IMG/VR virus record: IMGVR_UViG_3300005294_000016
Coordinates: 1 to 60,531 of that record
Length of the DNA stretch: 60,531 bases
Reading direction: 5' to 3' (one strand)
DNA from: a virus
The stretch's first letter is position 1. The number at the start of each line of letters is the position of its first letter. The notes below the pieces were generated by a model. It was not told the DNA's origin. It did not search any database and was given only the letters and a program-made list of their open reading frames with translations. The position numbers and the translations under genes are program-made. This document shows, piece after piece, positions 45,899 through 54,239 of this stretch.

Positions 45899-46995
45899 TG
45901 GCATTCCCGGTCACTGACGCCCAGAAGGCGATGCTGCTGGGATCTCATGAGATGTCGGCCCGGACGGTGGTGTTGCGTAACGGCCAGAGTCTGGGCCAGA
46001 TTCCGGTTGTCGATGCCCAGATTTCGGCCACCTTGCGGACCCAGGGCGGCCGGGACGGCGTCCTCACCGTACCCAGGACCGTGATCGATTCGGGGCTGCT
46101 GAACCCCCTCTCGGACCAGGTGATCATATACACGGGCGTGAAGGGGCAGTTCGACGTCCCGGTCTTCACGGGACGTGTCGACACGAACGAGGACTCTTCG
46201 GAGGGCCTGGTCCGGTGCCTACTGCTGTCGACGGGTGCGGAAGCTATCCGTGCCCAGTTCGAGGTTCCGTGGGCGGCGACGAACGGGGCTCAGGCACGGG
46301 TGGAGATGGCCCGGATCCTGCACAGCATCAACGCATCCTGGGGCGTCGACTTCATGGATGCCGATGCGACCACCATCCCCCCGAATCTGGTTTGGGAGGT
46401 TGATCCCGGCCAGGCTCTGGATCAGATGGCGCAGGCAGCTTCACTGATCTGGCAGCCTGACCGGGTCGGCGGGTTCGTCATCTACAACAACCCGTATGCG
46501 ATCGGCCCCAGTCTTGGGGCGTTCCCTGTGGTCACGTTACGGGACGGGGTTGGTGGAACCACGGTGACCGTGACCAACACTTCGTCTCGGGACGGCATGT
46601 GGAATTCGGTTACGGTGGTGACGGAGCGTGTGAACAACACGGATCCGATCCGGGTTACGGTGAAGGATACGGATCCGGCTTCCGCGACGTTCTGGGGTGG
46701 TCCGTTCGGTAAGCAGAACCTGGTGGTGAAGAATCAGGTTCCGCTGGATGTCACCCAGTCGCAGAGTGTGGCCACGCGGATTCTACGGCAGTCGCTGGCT
46801 CTGGTCCGGTCGTTCGGTATCACGTGTCCGCATATGCCGATTCTGGATCCGGGGGATGTGTTCACCCTCTGGTATCAGAATGTGGTGTATTCGCTGGTGG
46901 TGGAGTCGATCGACTATTCGTACAATGCGGACATGGAGACGTTCATCACGGCCAGGGAGCTGCGGGAGATCGCATTACTGGAGATGTTCGTGTGA
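45898..46995 (+). CDS. Minor tail protein (tail hub-like), 365 aa
   Basis: Contains VPVFTGRVDTNEDSSEGLVR and VLTVPRTVIDSGLLNPL, a pattern of siphophage hub proteins that resemble T4 gp27 or DUF5047. One-base overlap with the previous gene. Confidence 0.65.
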   Translation: MAFPVTDAQKAMLLGSHEMSARTVVLRNGQSLGQIPVVDAQISATLRTQGGRDGVLTVPRTVIDSGLLNPLSDQVIIYTGVKGQFDVPVFTGRVDTNEDSSEGLVRCLLLSTGAEAIRAQFEVPWAATNGAQARVEMARILHSINASWGVDFMDADATTIPPNLVWEVDPGQALDQMAQAASLIWQPDRVGGFVIYNNPYAIGPSLGAFPVVTLRDGVGGTTVTVTNTSSRDGMWNSVTVVTERVNNTDPIRVTVKDTDPASATFWGGPFGKQNLVVKNQVPLDVTQSQSVATRILRQSLALVRSFGITCPHMPILDPGDVFTLWYQNVVYSLVVESIDYSYNADMETFITARELREIALLEMFV

Positions 46996-47017
46996 CACAT
47001 GGTGTTACATTGACATC

Positions 47018-47908
47018 ATGAACCTGTTTGCACGTATCATGCCCAGGGGGTACTGGATCGCAGCAGCCCTCACCATCACTACCCTCGGAGCCACCATGAC
47101 CATGCCCGGAACCCCGAACCTGCCCGAATCGGTAGCCAACTCCACCGAATCCCCGGCCGTCATGCGCATCGGGGTCGTCGCCGACATTGTTGAATCGGAC
47201 AGCATCACCGTTCGGATCTCCGGCACACCCGTACTCGTCCAAGCCTCCTACCTTTTCCCCCAGTACCTTCCCGTACTCGGGGACCTGGTGGCCGTCATCA
47301 AACAGGACGCCCAATGGCTGGTCCTGGGCACCATGTCCGGCTCCATCAACTCCCTGGCCATGAACCCGTCCTTCGAAAACGGGGCCACCGGGGCGACACC
47401 GAGCGACTGGAACATCACCTCAGTTTCCGGAGCCGGTGGCACCATCACGTTCCAGAAGCAGGCAGGAAGCTACCTGGGGCAGCCGATCGCCGGTAACTTC
47501 GTCGGAGCCGTCGACTTCACCAGCAACGGTGTAGCTGCCGCATCCCAGTCGAACATCACCTCCGACATGATCCCGGCCGATGGGAACGAACAGTGGACCG
47601 GCGCCCTGTGGATCGCCGGAGGCATCATGTCTTCGGGAACCCTGTCGCTCCAGACCCTGTTCCTGGAATTCTTCGACCCCAGCTCCGCACTGCTGTCCAG
47701 CAACACGATCGCCCAATACACTCTCGGCGACGTCACCATCCCAAGGACATACCTACGCCCGCAGGCCACAAACCCGAGCTTCACCTCACCCGTGGACACC
47801 GCATTCGTCCGTCTGCGACTCAACGTTCAGTTCGTGATGCCCGCCCCTGCCGGTGGCACCGTATCCACGGTGTTCTACGACTACGCCATCCTGCGCGGAC
47901 CGGTGTAA
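47018..47908 (+). CDS. Minor tail protein, 296 aa
   Basis: ATG 47018 lies seven bases after TTACAT with no ribosome site; a later ATG at 47096 (MTMPGTPNLPES) removes an N-terminal hydrophobic stretch and would also work. Residues about 110-296 look like a carbohydrate-binding jelly roll. Confidence 0.65.
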   Translation: MNLFARIMPRGYWIAAALTITTLGATMTMPGTPNLPESVANSTESPAVMRIGVVADIVESDSITVRISGTPVLVQASYLFPQYLPVLGDLVAVIKQDAQWLVLGTMSGSINSLAMNPSFENGATGATPSDWNITSVSGAGGTITFQKQAGSYLGQPIAGNFVGAVDFTSNGVAAASQSNITSDMIPADGNEQWTGALWIAGGIMSSGTLSLQTLFLEFFDPSSALLSSNTIAQYTLGDVTIPRTYLRPQATNPSFTSPVDTAFVRLRLNVQFVMPAPAGGTVSTVFYDYAILRGPV

Positions 47909-47944
47909 CCGGGAGCATCAACTAAGTCAAGGTATGATCAGGTC

Positions 47945-48595
47945 ATGCTCACCACGAACCAGGGCCTGATCCTGCCGGACGGCACCGACAATGCGAACGT
48001 CCCGTTGACGTTCACCGACTTCGTGACCACGGCAGGCTCCGGCATGGAGAACCGCCTGGTTCAACGGTACCTGAGCGCCGCCGACCGTACGGCACGCAAC
48101 GGCGCCCCGAACGAAGGCGAACTGTCGTACCTGTCGGACTCCGACGCCTACTTCTTCTACAACGGCACGACGTGGATTCCGTTGGCGAAAGGGTTCGTGG
48201 CCGACACAACCCGCACCTCGTCCAGCGCCGGGTTCACGAACGTGGAGATCGTCACCGACTCGCTCACGTTCACTTCGAACGGCCCGGCAGTCATCTACAA
48301 ACTGAGCTACTTCGGTGTCGTACAGTCGACGGTGGCCAACGACCTGGCACAGCCCCGGTTCCGGTGGCAGACCGGCGGCACCCTGACCACCGCTGGCACC
48401 CAGTTCTCCACGGTCACCGTCAACTGTGACGTCGCGGGACGTGGTGCCCTTTTCAGCTTCTTCAAGACCGTGACCGGCATTCCCGCAGGCACAGCATCCA
48501 TTGGTGTGACGATGGTCCGGAACTCGGGGACCGGGACCCTGACTTCGGTCGGTAGCGCGAACAACGAATGCTACCTGCTGCTGGAGATCGACTAA
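47945..48595 (+). CDS. Tail tip / fibre-like protein, 216 aa
   Basis: ATG 47945 six bases after TATGAT, probably leaderless. N-terminal LTTNQGLILPDGTDNANVP and GELSYLSDSDAYFFYNGTTW are typical of fibre attachment regions; C-terminal beta domain. Last gene of the tail operon. Confidence 0.65.
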   Translation: MLTTNQGLILPDGTDNANVPLTFTDFVTTAGSGMENRLVQRYLSAADRTARNGAPNEGELSYLSDSDAYFFYNGTTWIPLAKGFVADTTRTSSSAGFTNVEIVTDSLTFTSNGPAVIYKLSYFGVVQSTVANDLAQPRFRWQTGGTLTTAGTQFSTVTVNCDVAGRGALFSFFKTVTGIPAGTASIGVTMVRNSGTGTLTSVGSANNECYLLLEID

Positions 48596-48601
48596 AACAC
48601 C

Positions 48602-48634
48602 GATGGCCTCGACCCTTGTGGGGTGGAGGCCATC
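48602..48634. terminator. Terminator between tail operon and endolysin
   Basis: 9-bp stem GATGGCCTC/GAGGCCATC; on the minus strand GGTGTTTTAG follows. Serves both convergent operons. Confidence 0.7.
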
Positions 48635-48650
48635 TCGTGGTTTCACTATC

Positions 48651-49286
48651 CTACAGGACGCCCTTGGTGGTCCGGAACGCCTTGCGGGTCTTCGGGCCGA
48701 CAATTTTGTCAGTCTTGAGCCCGTATCTGCGCTGAAACGCCTCGACACATCGGCCGGTACCTTCGCCGAACACGCCGTCGAGTTCCAGGGCGTACCCGTA
48801 GGCCAGCAGGAACGCCTGCGTGTAGCGAACCTCTTTACCTTCGGAACCCTGCTGGATGCTCTTGCTCCACACCGGCTCGGACTCCAGGAACAGCCACTTC
48901 TCCACCGAGGTTTCAGCCTTCGGATCCTGGTGGATCGAAGTGTGCTGGTGATCCGGGTGTTTGTTCTCGCCCTTGTACGTCCGGGGGTAGAAGTTCCGGT
49001 AGTCGGCATCCCAGATGCGGGCACGGTGGATCACGTAGTTCGTGGAGCCGTGCAGGAACGATGAGGCCAGCATCGTCGGGACGTGGCAGTCGCCTCGGGT
49101 GTCGTCGTCTTCGGCATCGACCCGGTTTCGGCGGTTCGGATTGTGGTCCGAGCCGCCGTTCTCGGGGGAACCGGACGTCTGGTGTTTCGGGTCCCCGATC
49201 CAGCCGTCGTTCTCCCGTAGGCGCTTGGGATACTTGGCGCGCAGGGCTGTGCGGCGCCGGACGAGTACGGGTGCCAGGACAGCCAT
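48651..49286 (-). CDS. Endolysin: metallopeptidase plus peptidoglycan-binding domain, 211 aa
   Basis: N-terminal DGWIGDPKH...GGSDHNP...VDAEDDD and DHQHTSIH supply histidines and aspartates of a phage LysA/M15-type D-Ala-D-Ala or L-Ala-D-Glu metallopeptidase. C-terminal SEGKEVRYTQAFLLAYGY...GVFGEGTGRCVEAFQRRYGL...VGPKT is a PG_binding_1 domain. Cleaves cell-wall peptides at lysis. Confidence 0.88.
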   Translation of the reverse strand: MAVLAPVLVRRRTALRAKYPKRLRENDGWIGDPKHQTSGSPENGGSDHNPNRRNRVDAEDDDTRGDCHVPTMLASSFLHGSTNYVIHRARIWDADYRNFYPRTYKGENKHPDHQHTSIHQDPKAETSVEKWLFLESEPVWSKSIQQGSEGKEVRYTQAFLLAYGYALELDGVFGEGTGRCVEAFQRRYGLKTDKIVGPKTRKAFRTTKGVL

Positions 49287-49444
49287 CAGTCGCCCCACCC
49301 ATCGGTGTCCTCGGGGAAGTCGGAACCGTAGTATGCCTCGATGTCGACTTCCTCTTCCTGTTCGGCGACGTAGTGTTCCCCGACCTGCTTGAGCCGGACG
49401 GCGTCGAAGTCGGATGTGTCGTAGAACTTCTGTTCGCGGATCAT
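49286..49444 (-). CDS. Small acidic protein, 52 aa
   Basis: Start ATG 49444; stop shared with the endolysin start. Acidic (EQEEEVDIEAYYGSDFPED). Unrecognised. Confidence 0.55.
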   Translation of the reverse strand: MIREQKFYDTSDFDAVRLKQVGEHYVAEQEEEVDIEAYYGSDFPEDTDGWGD

Positions 49445-49454
49445 GTATTCGAGC

Positions 49455-49988
49455 TTACTGGGCGTCGGGGGTGGTTTCCACACCCTTTGACAGTATCTCG
49501 ACCATGCGCTCGTGGTCGCGCCAAAGGCCATAGATCTCGTGTTCGGTGCGGATGCCTTGATCGCACTCGATCTCTTCGATCCGGCTGAGCACGAACGCAT
49601 GGGTGTAGAGGTGCGCGAACACCCGTGGCACCTTGCGCAGGCCCATGAACGTGTTCAGCAGGTGCATGCTGCTGGGGAGCATGACGTACGCGGAGGCCAC
49701 GTTCACTGAAACCTCAGTGGTGCCGTGGACTCGGCGCCAGTGGTCATGCAGGGCATCCATGCGCCACTTGGCCAGGTAGTGCTCGATGGCCCCGTACAGC
49801 CGGTCGTTGAGGGCCTGGTCGCCGTGGTTGCTGAAGTTCAGTTCGCTGAGGGCGTCACCGAGAGCCATCAGGAAGTCGTCGTAGTTGCGCCAGTAGTTCA
49901 GGCTGGCACAGATGACGTCCTGGCCGGTGTAGTTCGGGCGTAGCGCGTAGCCCCCAGGAAGCATGATGATCTTTACTGTCTCGCTCAC
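49455..49988 (-). CDS. Hypothetical protein, 177 aa
   Basis: Helical, no signal peptide or transmembrane segment. ATGA overlap with the upstream gene. Co-transcribed with the endolysin but unrecognised. Confidence 0.7.
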   Translation of the reverse strand: MSETVKIIMLPGGYALRPNYTGQDVICASLNYWRNYDDFLMALGDALSELNFSNHGDQALNDRLYGAIEHYLAKWRMDALHDHWRRVHGTTEVSVNVASAYVMLPSSMHLLNTFMGLRKVPRVFAHLYTHAFVLSRIEEIECDQGIRTEHEIYGLWRDHERMVEILSKGVETTPDAQ

Positions 49989-50395
49989 GCCTCGGTCTCC
50001 GTGTTCTCGTCGATGAAGTCCTGGAGTAGGGCCGCCAGGTTGCCCCAGATGGACTGGTGGCCCAGTAGGTGGTGGATGTGCCAGATGTAGGTGATCAGAA
50101 TGCCGGTGAGTGGGGTGATCTGGCTCTGGCAGGCTTCGTGGTCCGCAACGACTGGCAGTTGCTTGAGGCAGATGCTGATGGCCTCGTCGAGTTCCTGCTC
50201 AGAGGTGTCGGCAGCGTACTTCTCCAGCATCTGAACACCGAGACCTTCAAGGTAGACGTCCAGGGAGTCTTCGAGGATCCGCAGGGCTGCGGGTCCACCG
50301 TTCTTCTTGATGGTTCGGTATGCCTGACCGAGGCCCTTGAGGCGTGTGTCCCAGTCTTCGGCGATGTCGAGAAGTTCCGCGTTCAGGTCGATCAT
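49985..50395 (-). CDS. Hypothetical helical protein, 136 aa
   Basis: First gene after the promoter at 50429-50458, with AGGATCTG before ATG. All-helical; residues 93-112 are moderately hydrophobic (TGILITYIWHIHHLLG). Unrecognised. Confidence 0.7.
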   Translation of the reverse strand: MIDLNAELLDIAEDWDTRLKGLGQAYRTIKKNGGPAALRILEDSLDVYLEGLGVQMLEKYAADTSEQELDEAISICLKQLPVVADHEACQSQITPLTGILITYIWHIHHLLGHQSIWGNLAALLQDFIDENTETEA

Positions 50396-50428
50396 CAGAT
50401 CCTCCGTTACAGATGTCGTTACTTGACG

Positions 50429-50458
50429 ATACTAAGTCATCCCATGCGATCACGTCAA
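50429..50458 (-). promoter_or_regulatory. Promoter of the leftward endolysin operon
   Basis: Leftward TTGACG, 18 bases, TAGTAT. Similar in wording to the XRE promoter (GGGATG.CT.AGTATCGTCA). Confidence 0.75.
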
Positions 50459-50564
50459 CCCAACAGATGAGGCGTACGCCATGTGTCGCGCAATATCATG
50501 ACCACGTTTGGGCATCTTGTATGCACGTGCAGCTAACTGGCATGATCGAGGAGTGACGCGACCC

Positions 50565-50834
50565 ATGGGCTATGAAGAGGATGCTCCACGTTTGTCCGAG
50601 ATCGGCAGACACATCGGCAGCATCGACCGAAAGATCGACGACTTCCGCAACGAGGTCCGCCAGGCCCTCAACGACAAGGTGAGCAAAGAAACCTACGAGG
50701 CTCAGCGGGCAGCACAGAGTGACCGGATCGCGAACCTGGAACTCACGATCCGCAACGCGAACGCCAGGTTCTGGGGCGGCTTCGGAACCCTGGCGGTAGC
50801 CCTCATCCTCGCCATACTGAAGCTGAACGCATGA
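50565..50834 (+). CDS. Holin-like single-pass membrane protein, 89 aa
   Basis: ATG 50565 with GAGGAG. N-terminal coiled coil (IGSIDRKIDDFRNEVRQAL) and one C-terminal transmembrane helix (FWGGFGTLAVALILAILKLN), like XhlA-type phage membrane proteins. Location across from the endolysin operon supports a lysis role. Confidence 0.55.
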   Translation: MGYEEDAPRLSEIGRHIGSIDRKIDDFRNEVRQALNDKVSKETYEAQRAAQSDRIANLELTIRNANARFWGGFGTLAVALILAILKLNA

Positions 50835-51265
50835 TCCAGAACTTCCACTTCCGTGGACTGCTCACCGGCCGGGAAGGTTCCGATGTCGTCAAGCACCTGT
50901 CGATCAGGGGGCAGGAGATCGTCAAGAGACGCCTGGAGCTTCTGTCGGTCCGAGCCGCCCACGGCGATGGGATCGTGGACCTGTACCTTCGCGTACAGGG
51001 CTTGGATCGGTGGCGGATCGCCCAGCATGCCCGCAAGTTCGCGACGTTCCTGCTCGCCGGGCAGGGCCTGGGGTTCAACAAGCCCCTACAGCCGTACTCG
51101 GTATCTACCGAGGGTAACCGTAGGGGCTTGACGATCGAGGAGGGTCGGACTATTCGGGAACGTCCACGCAACGGTCACGGGCGCGGTCGCCTAGTGGAGT
51201 GCTCCGATCAGGAATCCGCAGCCGAAGCAGGCGACGGAACAGATGACGACCCAGACGGCCAGTAG
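50831..51265 (+). CDS. Hypothetical protein, 144 aa
   Basis: ATGA junction with the holin-like gene. Basic alpha/beta N-terminal part, acidic disordered C-terminus (ESAAEAGDGTDDDPDG). Its last 75 bases oppose a small leftward gene. Unrecognised. Confidence 0.6.
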   Translation: MIQNFHFRGLLTGREGSDVVKHLSIRGQEIVKRRLELLSVRAAHGDGIVDLYLRVQGLDRWRIAQHARKFATFLLAGQGLGFNKPLQPYSVSTEGNRRGLTIEEGRTIRERPRNGHGRGRLVECSDQESAAEAGDGTDDDPDGQ

Positions 51266-51298
51266 GATCTTGAAGTAGTTCTGGGCGTCATGCTGCAT
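51191..51298 (-). CDS. 35-aa membrane microprotein
   Basis: ATG 51298 just before the stop of the HTH gene. One helix (FKILLAVWVVICSVACFGCG). Overlaps the 3' end of the convergent gene, so one of the two may be wrong. Confidence 0.4.
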   Translation of the reverse strand: MQHDAQNYFKILLAVWVVICSVACFGCGFLIGALH

Positions 51299-51542
51299 GC
51301 GATGACCGGTCACCATCGACTCCGGCTTCCACGCGGAGCTTCTGTAGGTTCGCGAGGAACGCGTCCCGTTCGATGAGGTACCGTCCGCGCTTGGTGGGGA
51401 CCCGGGTGGCCGTGATGCGTCCCGATTTGATCCACATGACGATGGTTCTGGGCTTGACCACTCCACCGAGAAGGTCGGCTGCCTGCTGGGTCGTGAGGTA
51501 GAGGGCACGTTCCTCCTCCGAGGAAATGCTGAAAGTGTCCAC
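51288..51542 (-). CDS. Excisionase/HTH_17-like DNA-binding protein, 84 aa
   Basis: Winged HTH: LTTQQAADLLGGVVKPRTIV then MWIKSGRITATRVPTKRGRYLIERD, the usual excisionase/HTH_17 pattern. No integrase found, so probably a transcription regulator. Confidence 0.85.
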   Translation of the reverse strand: MDTFSISSEEERALYLTTQQAADLLGGVVKPRTIVMWIKSGRITATRVPTKRGRYLIERDAFLANLQKLRVEAGVDGDRSSHAA

Positions 51543-51556
51543 AAGTGCTCCGCTCG

Positions 51557-51952
51557 TTACAGTGTTTCACTTGACGATACAGGACCATCGTCAACGTCGG
51601 CAAGGGTCACATACCCCGCCTTGGCCAGCAGCATCAGGAAATCCTGCGGCCTCATCACCACCACCCCGTCACGGGCCTTAGGCTTCCCGTTGAGCCGGAA
51701 CCAAACCACACCCAGATCGGCTCGGGCGTTCCCGGCTTCCCGGACAGCTTCCCGGATCCACTCCGGGATCTTGTACGTCCGTTCGTTCTTGGCCTCGATG
51801 ACGACGTTGCGGATCCCTGCGATGTCGCCCTTGTCGTTGACCCCAGACAGTCGACGGCGCTCGGTCTCCTCAGCGATCATCTCGTCCAGGAACGCGACGA
51901 TCGCGTTCTCCCAGAGCCTGCCTTTAGACTTCGAATATGCCGGACTCGGCAT
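51557..51952 (-). CDS. Hjc-like Holliday junction resolvase (PD-(D/E)XK), 131 aa
   Basis: Pattern KSKGRLWENAIVAFLDE ... GDIAGIRNVVIEAKNER gives E, D and E-x-K of Hjc/RusA-independent resolvase-type nucleases, then GVVWFRLNGKPKARDGVVVM. Would resolve branched DNA before packaging. Confidence 0.8.
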   Translation of the reverse strand: MPSPAYSKSKGRLWENAIVAFLDEMIAEETERRRLSGVNDKGDIAGIRNVVIEAKNERTYKIPEWIREAVREAGNARADLGVVWFRLNGKPKARDGVVVMRPQDFLMLLAKAGYVTLADVDDGPVSSSETL

Positions 51953-51970
51953 AGATCCTCCTTACGGGAA

Positions 51971-51994
51971 AGCCCCCGGACGGATCCGGGGGCT
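51971..51994 (-). terminator. Terminator after the 52008 gene
   Basis: 10-bp stem AGCCCCCGGA/TCCGGGGGCT with a 4-base loop, followed by TTCCC on minus. Confidence 0.75.
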
Positions 51995-52007
51995 ACGTGC
52001 CGTGCCG

Positions 52008-52448
52008 CTACTCGGTAACGTTGAACAGTTCAAGCATTGCGTGGGCGTTCGCCAGAGCCTTGCCCCAGGTGAGCCCAGAATCCTGGGCCATCTGCGCTGC
52101 CAGCAGTGCGGCGGCAGCCGCACGGTCCAGGCGGAACACGGACGTATCCACAACCGCCAACGAGTCCAGGTGCCGGAGTGTCGAGTGCACGCCTCCCTCC
52201 ACCCGGATCCAGTACTTGCGGTCCAGGCCCCAGAAGTCCAGGACGTGGCCGACGATGCAAGACGGCTCCGTGGGCGGATCGTAATCCAAGTAGGAGCCCA
52301 TCGGATGCCCAGCCTCGTCGAGGCCCTTCTGGAAATTCCAGCACCGTTCGACCTCGGCGCCTGGGTACACGTAGTCTTCGCGGTCCAGCGTATCCACCAC
52401 GTGGCGCAGGGCCACCACGGCGTCCTTGCCGGTCTTGATGTCAGACAT
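52008..52448 (-). CDS. Hypothetical protein, tandem paralogue 2, 146 aa
   Basis: ATG 52448 overlaps the upstream stop. Begins MSDIKTGKDAVVALRHVVD and keeps REDYVYPGA, CIVGHVL.FWGLDR and AQMAQD.G.TWG..L, all also in the neighbouring protein 52441-52884. Local duplication; function unknown. Confidence 0.75.
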   Translation of the reverse strand: MSDIKTGKDAVVALRHVVDTLDREDYVYPGAEVERCWNFQKGLDEAGHPMGSYLDYDPPTEPSCIVGHVLDFWGLDRKYWIRVEGGVHSTLRHLDSLAVVDTSVFRLDRAAAAALLAAQMAQDSGLTWGKALANAHAMLELFNVTE

Positions 52449-52884
52449 CTGTATCCTCCTCAACTGCGTGCCGGTATACGCCTTCGGACCGTCGTAGGGA
52501 CTGACCCCAGGTTGCTCCCTGATCCTGGGCCATCTGGGCTAGGTACAGGACCGCGTACGCCCCCGGGTCAACCTGGGGCACCTCGTGATTCTCCCTTGCC
52601 AGGTAGTCCAGGGCCTCCTGGGTCGTCTGCATCCCGCCCTCAACAAAAGGCCAGTGCTCACGGTCCAGACCCCACAGGGCCAGGACGTGGCCGACGATGC
52701 ATGATGGCCGCAGGTCGTCGATGCGGGCGAAGGCCGGGTTGCTCGGATATCCAGCATCGTTGAGTCCGCCGCTGAAGTTGAAGCAGGCGTTGGCGTTCGC
52801 ACCGGGATACACGTAGTCCTCACGTCCGGCAACGACCTGGCGCAGGGCTTCGATGGCGTCCTTGCCGGTCTTGATGTCAGGCAT
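52441..52884 (-). CDS. Hypothetical protein, tandem paralogue 1, 147 aa
   Basis: MPDIKTGKDAIEALRQVV start and motifs CIVGHVLALWGLDREHW, AQMAQDQGATWGQSL. Similar phage and actinobacterial proteins of this type exist but without known function. Confidence 0.75.
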   Translation of the reverse strand: MPDIKTGKDAIEALRQVVAGREDYVYPGANANACFNFSGGLNDAGYPSNPAFARIDDLRPSCIVGHVLALWGLDREHWPFVEGGMQTTQEALDYLARENHEVPQVDPGAYAVLYLAQMAQDQGATWGQSLRRSEGVYRHAVEEDTDV

Positions 52885-53281
52885 CGAGCAGCCCCTTAGC
52901 CCGTGCCTCTGCGAGCATCCGCATCATGGTCTCGACGGCGGTTTCCTTGCCATCGCGTTCGATGCTGTTGCGCTCCAGGAACTTCTGGGCCATCCGGATC
53001 TGCCGCTGGTCGGGGGTGTCGGTGTGCTTCTTCCCGGGACGTCGGGCGACGATGAAGTCCTCGACCTTGGCTCCGAGCCACTTGACGATGCTGACGGTCA
53101 GGTCGACACCGAGGGTTTCGGTTTCGGTGTTCAGGAACCGGGTGAGCTGGGTGACGTGGACGCCGGAAGATTCGGCGACCTTCGTCAGGTACAGGCCCCG
53201 GACTTCCTTCTCGTTCTTGACGACGGTACGGAGCTTGTCGAAGTCGAAGTAGTGGCTGGACTTCTCGGACACGGTGGGCAT
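52877..53281 (-). CDS. XRE-like HTH protein, 134 aa
   Basis: HTH at about residues 30-60: LTKVAESSGVHVTQLTRFLN, then VDLTVSIVKWLGAKVEDFI as in XRE regulators. C-terminal extension (EGK..AVETMMRMLAEARAKG) is charged. Ribosome site GGAGAGAAG. Confidence 0.75.
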   Translation of the reverse strand: MPTVSEKSSHYFDFDKLRTVVKNEKEVRGLYLTKVAESSGVHVTQLTRFLNTETETLGVDLTVSIVKWLGAKVEDFIVARRPGKKHTDTPDQRQIRMAQKFLERNSIERDGKETAVETMMRMLAEARAKGLLDA

Positions 53282-53304
53282 GTTCTTCTCTCTCCTGTGG
53301 TGTT

Positions 53305-53697
53305 TCAGGCGTCGGCGACGGGCCGAAGCGAACGGGTGCGGTAGCTCAGGTACAGGCCGGGATTCTCTTTCTCGAACTTGGCCTTGTCGAACTCTTCGAC
53401 AACGACGGGGCGCATGTACTTGCCCGCGATGCCGGGCTGCTCCTTGAGGAACTTGGCGGTGTTGAACGCGCCGGGGGTGTGGTTGGCCACAACGTTGCCG
53501 TTGATCACGATCTCGTCGGCGTCACCGATCCGAAGTCCGAGCCGGTCCCGGTACTTCTCGTATGCCTTCTTGGCGTCGTCGTACCGCTGCTTCAGGACCC
53601 GAAGCTCGTACCAGTGCTGGGAGTAGTCGGTCAGATCGACCTGCTTGAGCTTGCGTTCCTGCTGTTCGGGGGTTTCCGGGAGGGTTTCCAGGACCAC
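53305..53697 (-). CDS. Hypothetical protein, exonuclease-associated type, 130 aa
   Basis: GTG 53697 after AAGGAG. Coiled helix (VLKQRYDDAKKAYEKYRDRL) then INGNVVANHTPGAFNTAKFL and EEFDKAKFEKENPGLYLSYR, a pattern seen in phage proteins beside YqaJ-type exonucleases. Function unproven. Confidence 0.6.
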   Translation of the reverse strand: MVLETLPETPEQQERKLKQVDLTDYSQHWYELRVLKQRYDDAKKAYEKYRDRLGLRIGDADEIVINGNVVANHTPGAFNTAKFLKEQPGIAGKYMRPVVVEEFDKAKFEKENPGLYLSYRTRSLRPVADA

Positions 53698-53707
53698 GGT
53701 GTTCTCC

Positions 53708-53929
53708 TTACCAGAGTGGTTCGTCATCGAAGGTTTGGGGTTTGCGTGGTGCACGCTTCCTTGACTGCCCGCGACAGGCCGGACACGATACGTAGATGAC
53801 TTCGTCTCCCCGGCCGGTCATGGTTTCCAGGTATCCCCAGCCGAGTGCTATCGCTGTCGACGGTGTTCCGGGGAACTCCCGAGGGCACGTGTCGCACGTT
53901 GCCGGGTAGCTTGGACCTGAGGTGGACAA
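53708..53929 (-). CDS. Zinc-ribbon protein, 73 aa
   Basis: TTG 53929 with GGAGGCGGAGA upstream. CDTCPREF and CPACRGQ form a CxxC...CxxC ribbon. Lies in another frame over the end of the coiled-coil gene 53724-54023. Confidence 0.65.
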   Translation of the reverse strand: MSTSGPSYPATCDTCPREFPGTPSTAIALGWGYLETMTGRGDEVIYVSCPACRGQSRKRAPRKPQTFDDEPLW

Positions 53930-54023
53930 TCTCCGCCTCCAGTTCTAGGAGGGCCTGCTCGGTCCGGCGGATCCGGAATTCGAGGTCGGCGACGATCTGG
54001 TTGATGGAACGCGGAGGTGTCAT
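53724..54023 (-). CDS. Coiled-coil protein overlapping the zinc-ribbon gene, 99 aa
   Basis: ATG 54023 in an ATGA overlap with the upstream gene. Residues 5-42 form a coiled coil (IRRTEQALLELEAEIVHLRS); the rest overlaps the zinc-ribbon frame for 206 bases and looks non-native. The C-terminal part may be a by-product of overlap. Confidence 0.5.
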   Translation of the reverse strand: MTPPRSINQIVADLEFRIRRTEQALLELEAEIVHLRSKLPGNVRHVPSGVPRNTVDSDSTRLGIPGNHDRPGRRSHLRIVSGLSRAVKEACTTQTPNLR

Positions 54024-54202
54024 CGGCTGTGTTGTGTCTTCCGGTAGTAGCGGGGGTCTCCGGTGTGCCGCATCATGCGGCAGAATGCGGTGAGCCAGAG
54101 GTCCCATGCGGCTGTCAGGGGCACTAGGTAGATGCCGGGTTTCCATGAGCCCAGTACCACCAGTGTCAGTGAGCCGAAGTAGCTCCAGTACAACGCCTTC
54201 AT
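54020..54202 (-). CDS. Membrane protein, 60 aa
   Basis: ATG 54202 exactly six bases after TAGAGT of the promoter at 54209-54239, so leaderless. Two hydrophobic segments (YFGSLTLVVLGSW, IYLVPLTAAWDLWLTAF) and basic tail. Confidence 0.65.
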   Translation of the reverse strand: MKALYWSYFGSLTLVVLGSWKPGIYLVPLTAAWDLWLTAFCRMMRHTGDPRYYRKTQHSR

Positions 54203-54208
54203 GGTGAT

Positions 54209-54239
54209 ACTCTAACACACTTAGACATGCTCCTGGCAA
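54209..54239 (-). promoter_or_regulatory. Leftward promoter, N19 family
   Basis: TTGCCA, 19 bases, TAGAGT(AT); spacer contains GCATGTC and GTGTGT as in the 23895 and 58097 promoters. Confidence 0.75.
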
